Source: Pseudomonadota bacterium (GTDB lineage Bacteria; Pseudomonadota; Gammaproteobacteria; Steroidobacterales; Woeseiaceae). Taken from it: DNA of 41,093 bases. The translations under genes were made by a program, and so were the position numbers. The number at the start of each line of letters is the position of its first letter. The first letter of the stretch is position 1. The notes beneath the pieces are model-generated. The model was not told where the DNA came from and made no database searches. It worked only from the letters and a program-made list of their open reading frames with translations. The DNA is taken from assembly GCA_022567295.1 (NCBI GenBank), contig JADFHE010000006.1:1-41093 (forward strand). The letters are read 5' to 3'. Positions 13,618-22,111 of this stretch are shown here, in pieces.

Positions 13618-15469
13618 ACGGCCATCGATTCCCCTGCAGAGCAAGGTGTCCCTGACGCTGGTATTGCTGATCTCCTCCTTTGTAGTGATCAGCTACACGA
13701 TATTGCGATCTGTCATTGCTCCCGCTTTCGACGAACTGGAAATGTCGGCCGCGAAATCTGACTTGCACAGAGCAGAGGCGGCACTTCGCGCCGATATCGA
13801 CAATCTCGAGGCAATAACTGGCGATTGGGCACCATGGGACGACTTATACGCCTATGTCGGCGGGCAGAATTCCGGGTTCGAGAAATCCAATCTTAACCGC
13901 GCGACTTTAGTAAACCTTGGGTTGGACTTGCTGGCGATCTACGCCACGGAAAGCCAGATCGTTTGGGGGCAGCTGCTGATTGACGGCGACGAATTTCCGG
14001 TTAGCACGCTCGATGTTTTAAATTCCGACGGCCCATCATCAACTGCATTGACAGCCCACAGTGGCGATCTGGATCGAACGGTGGGATTCGTCGAAACTAA
14101 CCTGGGACCGATGATTATCAGTTCGCGTCCGATACTACGCACTGATGAATCGGGTCCCATTGCGGGCGCTGTAGTAATGGGACAATTTCTGGATGCGTCG
14201 CATCTGGCCAAGCTCCGCGAGCGCACCGACGTTGATATGGCCTGGGGCCCCAGTGATCGCGGTAAGGATATCGAATCCGATGCAGTATATATAACGACGC
14301 CAGTCGCTATTTCGGCGACGAAAACGCTCGTCGATATTCATGACACGCCGTTTCTGAAACTCAGTACAGAAACGCGGCGAAATATTTCAGCCCTTGGATC
14401 ACAAACGATTTACGTGGCGACCATGTTTCTTATTATTGCCGGCATACTCGTGTGCGGATTTATCTGGTTCCTGCTGCGGTACACAATTTTGCGTCCGATC
14501 GAAAGATTGTCTGCACATATTGACAACATCAGGGAAAGTGGCGATCTGTCACGCCAGCTCGAAATGCAACGCAGTGATGAAATCGGTTCACTCGCACGGC
14601 AGTTCGACGCCATGACGGCTGAGGTTCACGAAGCACGGCAGGCACTGCTCGAACAGTCGTTCAAGGCCGGTAAGGCGGATACGGCCGCCGAAGTGATGCA
14701 CAATATTCGCAACGCGATGACGCCGATGATCAATGGGCTCGACCGCTTGCGTAAATCCTTCAGCGTTACGGACAATCTTCGCATTGCCGAGGCAACTCAG
14801 CAAATTGCCGATGACGAATGTCCTGCTGAACGCAAGGAAAAATTCCTCGAGTACATCACCGCATCGTTTGAGCATATTGAAAACGTCAGTGAAAACGCTT
14901 TGGGGGACCTGAACGTCGTTTCCTCGCAGGCGAAACAGATAGAGGGCATCCTTTCTGATCAGGAAAGATTTGCAAATGTCGCACCGGTAGACGAGATCCT
15001 GGTCATCGATGAACTGCTGGGTGAAGCAGCACATGTGATCCCCAAAGAGGCGCTACAAAATATCGAAGTAACGTTCGATGATGATCTTGATCTGTTACGC
15101 GTCCGCGGGTACCGGGTAGGATTGCTGCAGGTCATGGGCAATTTGATCCTCAACGCCTATGAATCCATTACGCGTCATGGCACATCGCACGGACAGATCT
15201 CTTTGGTCGCTGCGGATGAAGTGATTGACGAGCAGCCGATGGTGCGTGTCACGATTCGTGATAATGGCGGCGGTTTTGACGCGGCTACAAAGAAACAGAT
15301 TTTTCAGCGTGGATTTACGTCGAAACCCAAGGGTGACTATGCCGGCCTGGGATTACACTGGTGCGCAAATGCCGTGGCAGGCATGGGCGGAAGAATATCT
15401 GCTGAAAGCGCGGGCGAGGGCCGCGGAGCTGAATTTCATGTGCTGCTGCCGGCAGCGCAGGGAAGTTGA
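13607..15469 (+). CDS. Membrane-bound CHASE4-HAMP sensor histidine kinase
   Basis: A 620-residue inner-membrane sensor. TM1 is at about residues 14-36, and a CHASE4-like extracytoplasmic domain follows (about 40-260, with the conserved GDWAPWDDLYAYV motif). TM2 is at about 268-290, then HAMP (about 291-345), a helix carrying H365 in AAEVMHNIRNAMTPM, and a HATPase_c domain with N-box NLILNAYESI (N516), DNGGGFD, and GDYAGLGLHWCANAVAGMGG. The phospho-acceptor box differs from the usual H-E-[LI]-R-x-P type and resembles the 'HNI.NA' kinases. The upstream frame is closed at 13601, so ATG 13607 is the only reasonable start although its ribosome site is weak. Two receiver genes follow immediately. 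Confidence 0.92.
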   Translation: MSNRRPSIPLQSKVSLTLVLLISSFVVISYTILRSVIAPAFDELEMSAAKSDLHRAEAALRADIDNLEAITGDWAPWDDLYAYVGGQNSGFEKSNLNRATLVNLGLDLLAIYATESQIVWGQLLIDGDEFPVSTLDVLNSDGPSSTALTAHSGDLDRTVGFVETNLGPMIISSRPILRTDESGPIAGAVVMGQFLDASHLAKLRERTDVDMAWGPSDRGKDIESDAVYITTPVAISATKTLVDIHDTPFLKLSTETRRNISALGSQTIYVATMFLIIAGILVCGFIWFLLRYTILRPIERLSAHIDNIRESGDLSRQLEMQRSDEIGSLARQFDAMTAEVHEARQALLEQSFKAGKADTAAEVMHNIRNAMTPMINGLDRLRKSFSVTDNLRIAEATQQIADDECPAERKEKFLEYITASFEHIENVSENALGDLNVVSSQAKQIEGILSDQERFANVAPVDEILVIDELLGEAAHVIPKEALQNIEVTFDDDLDLLRVRGYRVGLLQVMGNLILNAYESITRHGTSHGQISLVAADEVIDEQPMVRVTIRDNGGGFDAATKKQIFQRGFTSKPKGDYAGLGLHWCANAVAGMGGRISAESAGEGRGAEFHVLLPAAQGS

Positions 15470-15471
15470 CT

Positions 15472-15966
15472 GTGTATACGCGACAGGATCAGGAATATAT
15501 CAAAATTCTCGTCGCCGACGATGACGAGGACGTACTCGAGTGCTACAGAGAGGCATTTGGCGAAAAGGAGCTGACCGATCAAGTGCGGGCGCTCGAGGAG
15601 CTTGCGGCCGAGCTATTTAACCCGGAAATGGATATCGAGAATCAACCCAAGTTCGACATGGTGGTCTGCAACCAAGGCGACGATGCCGTCAAGGTTGCGG
15701 CGGCGGCCCGGCAAGACGGTGAGCCGTTTGATGTTGTAATCCTCGATGTGCGTATGCCGCCGGGAATCGACGGAATTGAGGCCGGTAGCCAGATTCGAAA
15801 ACTCGATCCCGACGTCGAGATTGTGTTCATTAGTGGGCACACCGATGTTCCATTCGAGGAACTGCAGCGACGGGTGCCACCACCGCTGCGTTTGCACTAC
15901 TTCAACAAACCGTTGTCTTTCATCCAGCTGGCTGAAGACGTTGTCACAATGGTTCGAACACACTGA
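15472..15966 (+). CDS. Stand-alone response regulator receiver with insertion
   Basis: A 164-residue single-domain receiver. The acidic triad D16-D18 (VADDDED), phospho-acceptor D92 (VVILDVRMPPG) and Lys in YFNKPLS are all present. The gap between the triad and D92 is about 75 residues against about 44 in CheY, because an acidic insertion of about 30 residues (with LAAELFNPEMDIE) lies before the second strand. The same insertion occurs in the receiver of the next gene, so the two are paralogues. I chose GTG at 15472, six bases after AGGGAAG; an in-frame TTG six bases earlier touches the ribosome site. It has no output domain, so it may act by protein contact or as a phosphate sink. Confidence 0.88.
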   Translation: MYTRQDQEYIKILVADDDEDVLECYREAFGEKELTDQVRALEELAAELFNPEMDIENQPKFDMVVCNQGDDAVKVAAAARQDGEPFDVVILDVRMPPGIDGIEAGSQIRKLDPDVEIVFISGHTDVPFEELQRRVPPPLRLHYFNKPLSFIQLAEDVVTMVRTH

Positions 15967-15971
15967 GCGCT

Positions 15972-17909
15972 ATGGCGATGAAAAATATTCAACATACATA
16001 CTCTAACCGCGTGCTAGTTGTTGACGACGACCAGTTGATTATCGATGAATATGTTCGCTGCCTTGGTGAAGACTTCGAGTCGGATCGATCGACGACAACA
16101 CTGAGCGATCTTGAGAAAGTACTGTTCGGTGAAGAAACTGACGAACAAGGCGGCGCTAAATTCGAAGTACATTCACGAAATCAAGGTGAAGCTGCTGTCG
16201 AGGCGGTTGCGGATGCCATTAAGGCCGGAAGTCCGTACTCCATCGTTTTCCTGGACATTCGTATGCCGCCGGGTATGGACGGCATAGAGGCGGCGAAGAA
16301 AATTCGACTACTTGACCGGAACGTTAACATCGTCATCGTCACGGGTTCTGTCAGCCCTGAACCGGAAAACCTCGGTAAAGTAATCCCTCCTGCCGACAAG
16401 GTATTCTTTTTCAAGAAACCGTTTCATTCAGTTGAGTGCCGCCAGCTTGCTGCCGCACTATGTGGCAAGTGGCATTCGGATAGGGCGCTCCGAAATGCGA
16501 ACGAAGAGCTTGAGAAGCGCGTTGAAGAGCGAACCGCCGCATTGCAGAAAATCGCGTACTTCGACCTCGTTACAAAATTGCCTAACCAGCTGCTGCTCAT
16601 TGAAGAGTTGAAGGCACTGATCGAGAAAGCCGAAGACACTATCGGCGATACCGTCGTAATTCTCTTCGATATTGATCGCTTCAGCTTCATCAATGAAACG
16701 ATGGGCTACGACGCCGGTACCGAACTGTTGTGCTCCATCGGCAAGAGGTTAACTCGAACATTTTGTGATGACAGCGGTCGCCAGAACGCAGTTGTTGGGC
16801 GATTCGGTGCCGATGAGTTCGCAATACTGGTGCCCCGAATCGAAAGCGAATCCGAAATTCGGGATGTGACTGAAATAATAAGAGAGACGGTCGAGGCGCC
16901 GTTCCTGATCAACGGCCGTGAACTGTTCCTGACCGCCAGCATCGGCGTCGCCTGGCATCCAGTGCATGGTCGTGATGCGAAAAGCGTGTTTCGCTGTGCG
17001 GAGGCTGCATTGCACCGCTCGATGCGGACTTTGAAGGGTCCAATTACTTATTATCACAGTGAGATGCGTTACCGGGCACGATACAAATTCGACCTGGCGG
17101 TTGAGTTTCGCAAGGCGATCGAGAGTGGTCATATCTGTGCGCACTACCAGCCGCAACAATGCACTGTTACTGGCGATCTGGCAGGAGTGGAAGCGCTGGC
17201 TCGCTGGACCCGGCCGGATGGATCCATGGTGCCACCGTCTGACTTCGTCCCGCTGAGCGAAGAAATAGGCATTTCTGACTTGTTGTTCGAATCGATCATG
17301 CGCAGTGTCTGCACTGATGTCGCCAGCTGGCGGGAGCAGAGAGAATGGAAGATACCGGTCAGCGTCAATCTGTCGGCGCACCAGCTTCGCAACCGCGATC
17401 TGGTCGGTCTGATCGCGGGAATTCTTCAAAGTAAGGGTGTCGACCAGAAGCTGATCAATCTCGAGCTGACCGAAACTGTGTTACTTGAAGACCTGACGAT
17501 TGCACAGCCGTTGCTTGAGGAACTGGCCGCGTTCGGTGTTGGCATTCACATCGACGACTTTGGAACCGGTTACTCATCGCTTAGCTACCTGGCAAAGTTG
17601 CCAGTGCAAACATTGAAGATTGACCAGGCGTTTATCGCGGCGCTATCGGAGTCCAGCGCCAACAACCGGGTTGTCGAGGCTATCGTGGCGCTCGGCAAGG
17701 CGATGAAACTGGATGTTATTGCCGAAGGCGTCGAAACCGACCAGCAATACGCGATCGTTCGACAGCTTGGCTGTAACCTGGCGCAGGGCTATTTCATTGC
17801 AAGGCCCATGCCAGCCGACCAGTTACTGAAGTGGGTTGATGGTTATCAAGATACGCAAAGTATGAAGCAGCAAACGACGATCGTCGACATCGACGTGAAT
17901 ACCAAATAA
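15972..17909 (+). CDS. REC-GGDEF-EAL response regulator, probable c-di-GMP phosphodiesterase
   Basis: A 645-residue cytoplasmic regulator, five bases after the preceding gene. The receiver (about 13-165) has D18-D20, phospho-acceptor D95 and a KKPF lysine, with the same insertion as its neighbour. A coiled linker (about 175-195) leads to a GGDEF domain (about 200-360) whose signature is GADEF (G279-F283) and which has no RxxD inhibitory site, so cyclase activity is doubtful. The EAL domain (about 380-625) keeps E407-A408-L409, the NLELTE glutamate, D528/D529 in DDFGTGYSSL, KIDQAFI and AEGVET, so hydrolysis of cyclic di-GMP is expected. The degenerate GGDEF may bind GTP and stimulate the EAL domain, as known for some such proteins. 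Confidence 0.93.
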   Translation: MAMKNIQHTYSNRVLVVDDDQLIIDEYVRCLGEDFESDRSTTTLSDLEKVLFGEETDEQGGAKFEVHSRNQGEAAVEAVADAIKAGSPYSIVFLDIRMPPGMDGIEAAKKIRLLDRNVNIVIVTGSVSPEPENLGKVIPPADKVFFFKKPFHSVECRQLAAALCGKWHSDRALRNANEELEKRVEERTAALQKIAYFDLVTKLPNQLLLIEELKALIEKAEDTIGDTVVILFDIDRFSFINETMGYDAGTELLCSIGKRLTRTFCDDSGRQNAVVGRFGADEFAILVPRIESESEIRDVTEIIRETVEAPFLINGRELFLTASIGVAWHPVHGRDAKSVFRCAEAALHRSMRTLKGPITYYHSEMRYRARYKFDLAVEFRKAIESGHICAHYQPQQCTVTGDLAGVEALARWTRPDGSMVPPSDFVPLSEEIGISDLLFESIMRSVCTDVASWREQREWKIPVSVNLSAHQLRNRDLVGLIAGILQSKGVDQKLINLELTETVLLEDLTIAQPLLEELAAFGVGIHIDDFGTGYSSLSYLAKLPVQTLKIDQAFIAALSESSANNRVVEAIVALGKAMKLDVIAEGVETDQQYAIVRQLGCNLAQGYFIARPMPADQLLKWVDGYQDTQSMKQQTTIVDIDVNTK

Positions 17910-18017
17910 AAAACGCGCGCGGTATTCGCAGCCATTCGATTTCATGGATTTCGCTCGCCGTTGCGCCGTTCGGAAGTCGGGCGTCGAATGCGTCATTCAT
18001 ACTCACCGTCTTCTCGG

Positions 18018-21000
18018 CTAGGCGGCCTCTGCACTGACCGATACCAAGTTCTGTAAACATTCAGTCACTTGCCGGCGGACCAGGTCGGCAGCTTCCTCTT
18101 TGACCGGTCCGTAGCCACGGATGTCCATGTACAGTGCAACCAGATCCGTTGCATCGCTTAGACGATCTTCTCGCAGAATCGGCAAGAGTTCGTCCATGAG
18201 CCGCTCAAACTCAACTATGAGCTCACGCTCCATTCTCCGTTCGGGGGATCGACCGAGCAGATCGAATGGAGTGCCGCGCAGTCCCCGCAGGCTGGCCAGT
18301 ATTCTGAACAATGGCAACATCCAGGATCCGAATTCCTTCTTTCTGGGGCGACCGCGTGCGTCAGTTCCAGTATTCAGAAAAGGAGGCGCGAGATGGAATC
18401 GGAGCTTTGCCCGCGAACCGAAATCGGCGCGTATCGAGTCAATGAACTCTTTTCGCGTATGCAGTCGCGCGACTTCGAACTCGTCTTTGTAGGCCAACAA
18501 TTTGAAGTAACTTCTTGCTACGGCTGCAGTGAAGTCTCCTTGCCCGCCGAGACTTTTCTCCTGGTCGCGGGCTCGCTCAACGAGTTTTTCAAAGCGTGCC
18601 GCGAGTGCCTCATTCTGATAATCAACCAGGAATGCGCGGCGTCGAGCGATCAATTCGGCCAGCGTTTCATCGGCCGGAGAATTCCGGTTCAGGGCGCTCT
18701 CGATATGGTCCGGATCGACGGCAGCCATTCGTCCCCATGTAAACGCAACTTTGTTATTGTCGACCGCGACAGCGTTGAGTTCGATGGCACGCATCAACGC
18801 GTCCAGTGATACCGGTACGAGGCCATGCTGCCATGCGAAGCCTAGTAACAGTACGTTAGCGTAGATCGTGTCGCCGACCAAGACTTCTGCAAGATCGTTG
18901 GCATTCAGAGTCGAAAGTTGTCCCGCACCGAGGGCGTCGCTAATTGCATCGATCCTGTCGCTTACTCGCAGCTGGGTGTCACGGTTTCTGAGAAAATCGG
19001 CCGTCAACATTTCTGCCGTGTTTACAACGGCGCGCGTATGGTCCTTGCTGTATGTCAGGGATGCTTTTGGCGACGAACTGACGACAAGGTCACAGCCAAT
19101 AAGCGCGTCGGCGCGCGCAGGATCGATGCGAACCTGATTGATATCAGCCGGTCTCGGTGCGATCCGAATGTAACTCAGTACCGGGCCGAACTTTTGCGCG
19201 AAACCCATGAAGTCCAGCACGCTGGACCCCTTTCCTTCGAGGTGCGCAGCCATCGTAATCAGCGCACCAACCGTTACGACGCCGGTGCCGCCGACACCGG
19301 TTACGAGCAGGTCAAAACAGGAGCCAATCGCGGGTAATTCGGGCTCCGGTAGTGAGTCGTCGGGTGCTCTCACGACCGGACTCGCGGGGCTCGCCACCGA
19401 CTGCCTGGCGACATCGCCCTCGACGGTCACGAAACTCGGACAGAAACCGTTGATACAAGAAAAATCTTTGTTGCATGTATTTTGGTCGATCTTGCGTTTT
19501 CGGCCAAACGGAGTTTCTTTGGGCACGACCGACAGGCAGTTGGACTCCACCGAACAATCGCCGCAGCCTTCGCAGACAAGCTCGTTGATCACAACGAACT
19601 TCTTCAGGTCAGCTATTTCGCCGCGTTTTCGGCGCCGCCGTTTTTCGATCGCGCAAGTCTGTGCGTAGATAAGAATGGTTACCCCAGGAATGTCGCGCAG
19701 CTCTCGTTGAATGGTGTCCATCTCTCGCCGGTGCGAGATGGTCATGCCGTCAGGATACTCACTGGCGTCAAATAATTCGGGTTCGTCGGAAACCAGCGCG
19801 ATCCGCTCGATACCCTCGGAGCGAACGGAATGTGCAATTGCAGGTATCGAAATCGGCCCGTCGACGGGCTGGCCACCCGTCATTGCAACGGCGTCGTTGT
19901 AGAGAATCTTGAAGGTTATGTTCGTGCCGGCGGCGACTGCCTGCCGGATGGCGAGCGAGCCGGAGTGGTAGAACGTACCATCGCCGAGATTCTGGAAAAT
20001 GTGTTTGCCGCCATTGAACATTGAACGGGTTATCCAGTTGACGCCTTCGCCGCCCATCTGAATCAGGCCGTCGGTATCGCGGTCCATCCAGCTAGCCATG
20101 AAATGACATCCGATGCCGGCGAGTGCTTTCGAGCCCTCGGGGACCTTGGTCGACGAATTGTGCGGGCAACCCGAGCAGAAATAGGGCACGCGTTTGGCAC
20201 CGCCGATCTCGATAGTCGCGCCCGGGTCTTGCAGTAATTGCTGTGCGCGTTGCTTGTAAGTGTTACCACCGAACGCGTGATCAAGGCGCCGTGCGACAAT
20301 TTCAGCCAACTGGAGTGGGGATAATTCGCCGACCCATGGAATCAGGGGATTACCGTCCTCGTCCTCTTTGCCGACCATGCGTTTCGGTTTGCGTCCAGGG
20401 TAATCGTAGAAGTATTCCTTGAACTGACTTTCGATAATGCCGCGTTTTTCTTCGACAACCAGCACCTCGTGTTTGTTCTGCACGAACTCGAGAGCGCCGT
20501 TCGGCTCGAGCGGCCAGACCATGCCGACTTTATAAATATCGATCCCGGTTTTCGATGCGTTGCTGTCATTGATACCCAGTAGTCGCAGCGCCTCCATCAG
20601 GTCGAGGTGCGCCTTGCCTGTTGTAACAATGCCGAAACGCGCGTTCGGAACGTTGAATATTTTTCTGTCGATCGGATTCGCGGCTGCGAATGCGAGTGTC
20701 GCCGCTTTCTTGCATTCCAGTCGTTCTTCGATCTGTGGACCTGGAAAATCCGGCCAACGATAATGAAGCCCGCCGATGGGCGGTTTGAAGTCCGACGGCA
20801 TGACAAACGTCGGATAGGGCGGAAGCTCGATCGAGAGCGCAGACTCAACGGTTTCCGATATCGCCTTGAACCCCACCCACATTCCGGAGAAACGTGACAG
20901 CGCGAGCCCATAAAGGCCGAATTCGAGGTATTCGGCGACGCTGGCCGGATTGAGATTGGGCATCATGAACGTCATGAATGCGACGTCGGACTGGTGCGGC

Positions 21001-21491
21001 ATCGACGATGAAACACAGCCGTGGTCGTCGCCTGCGACGACCAGGACGCCGCCATTGGGAGAGCTGCCATAGGCATTGCCATGTTTCAGCGCATCGCCCG
21101 CGCGGTCAACACCGGGGCCTTTGCCGTACCAGATGCCGAACACGCCATCGACAGTGCGATCCGGATCGGTTTCGACCTGCTGCGAGCCGAGCACGGCGGT
21201 GGCGGCAAGATCTTCATTGACGGCAGGCAAAAACTCGATGCCATGTTCATCGAGAAACGACTGGGCGCGCCAGAGTTCCAGATCGAACGCCCCGAGCGGT
21301 GAGCCCCGGTAACCACTGATGAAACCGGCGGTATTGAGGCCAGCCGCCTTATCCATCGTGCGTTGCATCAGCGGAATGCGAACAAGCGCTTGCGTGCCTG
21401 TCAGGAAAACTCGCCCTGACTCGCGGCGATAGCGATCGTCGAGTTCGTAATTATCCAGCGGAAACGCTGGTGTTGCGGCAGTTTGTGGCAT
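18018..21491 (-). CDS. Indolepyruvate ferredoxin oxidoreductase, fused alpha-beta form
   Basis: This 1157-residue thiamine-diphosphate, iron-sulfur enzyme oxidatively decarboxylates arylpyruvates (from Trp, Phe, Tyr) to arylacetyl-CoA and reduces ferredoxin. The N-terminal pyrimidine-binding domain has GYRGSPLGAFD. The central TPP domain has GDGTFYHSGSLAIRQAV and NDAVAMTGGQPVDG, preceded by CSGCPHN. An iron-sulfur segment (about 640-690) carries CEGCGDC and CNKDFSCINGFCP. The C-terminal gamma-like domain starts at TGVGGTGVVTVGAL, and the remainder is the extension typical of aerobic proteobacterial fusions. I chose ATG 21491 over GTG 21506; both have weak ribosome sites. Divergent from an Lrp gene and next to the paa genes, it probably supplies phenylacetyl-CoA. 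Confidence 0.93.
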   Translation of the reverse strand: MPQTAATPAFPLDNYELDDRYRRESGRVFLTGTQALVRIPLMQRTMDKAAGLNTAGFISGYRGSPLGAFDLELWRAQSFLDEHGIEFLPAVNEDLAATAVLGSQQVETDPDRTVDGVFGIWYGKGPGVDRAGDALKHGNAYGSSPNGGVLVVAGDDHGCVSSSMPHQSDVAFMTFMMPNLNPASVAEYLEFGLYGLALSRFSGMWVGFKAISETVESALSIELPPYPTFVMPSDFKPPIGGLHYRWPDFPGPQIEERLECKKAATLAFAAANPIDRKIFNVPNARFGIVTTGKAHLDLMEALRLLGINDSNASKTGIDIYKVGMVWPLEPNGALEFVQNKHEVLVVEEKRGIIESQFKEYFYDYPGRKPKRMVGKEDEDGNPLIPWVGELSPLQLAEIVARRLDHAFGGNTYKQRAQQLLQDPGATIEIGGAKRVPYFCSGCPHNSSTKVPEGSKALAGIGCHFMASWMDRDTDGLIQMGGEGVNWITRSMFNGGKHIFQNLGDGTFYHSGSLAIRQAVAAGTNITFKILYNDAVAMTGGQPVDGPISIPAIAHSVRSEGIERIALVSDEPELFDASEYPDGMTISHRREMDTIQRELRDIPGVTILIYAQTCAIEKRRRRKRGEIADLKKFVVINELVCEGCGDCSVESNCLSVVPKETPFGRKRKIDQNTCNKDFSCINGFCPSFVTVEGDVARQSVASPASPVVRAPDDSLPEPELPAIGSCFDLLVTGVGGTGVVTVGALITMAAHLEGKGSSVLDFMGFAQKFGPVLSYIRIAPRPADINQVRIDPARADALIGCDLVVSSSPKASLTYSKDHTRAVVNTAEMLTADFLRNRDTQLRVSDRIDAISDALGAGQLSTLNANDLAEVLVGDTIYANVLLLGFAWQHGLVPVSLDALMRAIELNAVAVDNNKVAFTWGRMAAVDPDHIESALNRNSPADETLAELIARRRAFLVDYQNEALAARFEKLVERARDQEKSLGGQGDFTAAVARSYFKLLAYKDEFEVARLHTRKEFIDSIRADFGSRAKLRFHLAPPFLNTGTDARGRPRKKEFGSWMLPLFRILASLRGLRGTPFDLLGRSPERRMERELIVEFERLMDELLPILREDRLSDATDLVALYMDIRGYGPVKEEAADLVRRQVTECLQNLVSVSAEAA

Positions 21492-21649
21492 GGCGTTGTC
21501 CGGCACTCGATCAATTCAGCAGTGTCTCAGGAAAGCCGCGGGTATTGGTACCAATCATCCCGTCCAAACAACGAATATCGACATAAAATACCAAAAACAG
21601 AGAAAAAGTGGCAAAATAAACCACATTCTTGTGCGCGAGGGAAATATCA
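21492..21649. promoter_or_regulatory. Divergent control region between the oxidoreductase and Lrp-type genes
   Basis: The 158-bp gap is AT-rich (about 21575-21630). It contains an inverted repeat GTGG-N9-CCAC (21608-21624) just before the Lrp ribosome site. This is a plausible autoregulatory or shared operator; no promoter boxes can be fixed with confidence. Confidence 0.4.
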
Positions 21650-22111
21650 ATGCTCGAAATCAAAGATCGGCAGCTGCTGGCGGAATTGCAATGTGACAGC
21701 CGCCTGACCATGCAGGAATTGGCCGATCGAATCGGAATGTCGACATCGGCCTGCTGGCGTCGTGTTAAAGCGCTGGAGAACGACGGAATTATCAGTCGTT
21801 ATGCTGTGATCGTCGATACCAAGAAAGCCGGGTTCGGGCTGTCGTCCATGGTGCACGTATCGCTGGCGCGGCACGAACAAAAAAACGTCGATAACTTCAT
21901 ACGCGAAGTGTCGCGGCACCCCGAGGTGCTGGAATGTTTTGCGACCAGTGGGGAGGCGGACTTTCATCTGCGGGTGGTGGTCGAAGATATGGACGCTTAC
22001 AATGTATTTCTTGACGAGTTTATCTTTAAGCTTCCCGGCGTCTCGCAGGTTCGTTCGAACATCGTCTTGAAGGAAATCAAGACGGATACGGCACTGCCCT
22101 TCAAAATTTAG
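21650..22111 (+). CDS. Lrp/AsnC-family regulator, divergent to the oxidoreductase
   Basis: A 153-residue regulator: winged helix-turn-helix (about residues 3-60; KDRQLLAELQCDSRLTMQEL, MSTSACWRRVKALENDGII) followed by a RAM effector domain (about 65-145). The start is ATG 21650 with GAGGGAA at 21637-21643; a TTG seven codons upstream is less likely. It is a paralogue of the regulator at 11710. Its position suggests control of the indolepyruvate oxidoreductase, probably in response to an aromatic amino acid; this is inference. Its stop overlaps that of the convergent paaZ gene in the four bases TTAG (22108-22111). Confidence 0.93.
   Translation: MLEIKDRQLLAELQCDSRLTMQELADRIGMSTSACWRRVKALENDGIISRYAVIVDTKKAGFGLSSMVHVSLARHEQKNVDNFIREVSRHPEVLECFATSGEADFHLRVVVEDMDAYNVFLDEFIFKLPGVSQVRSNIVLKEIKTDTALPFKI

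Noticed and set aside
17897-17927. GAATACC ... GGTATTC inverted repeat at the end of the REC-GGDEF-EAL gene
   Set aside because: The loop is 17 bases, there is no T tract after the stem on the plus strand, and part lies in the coding region; not a convincing terminator.
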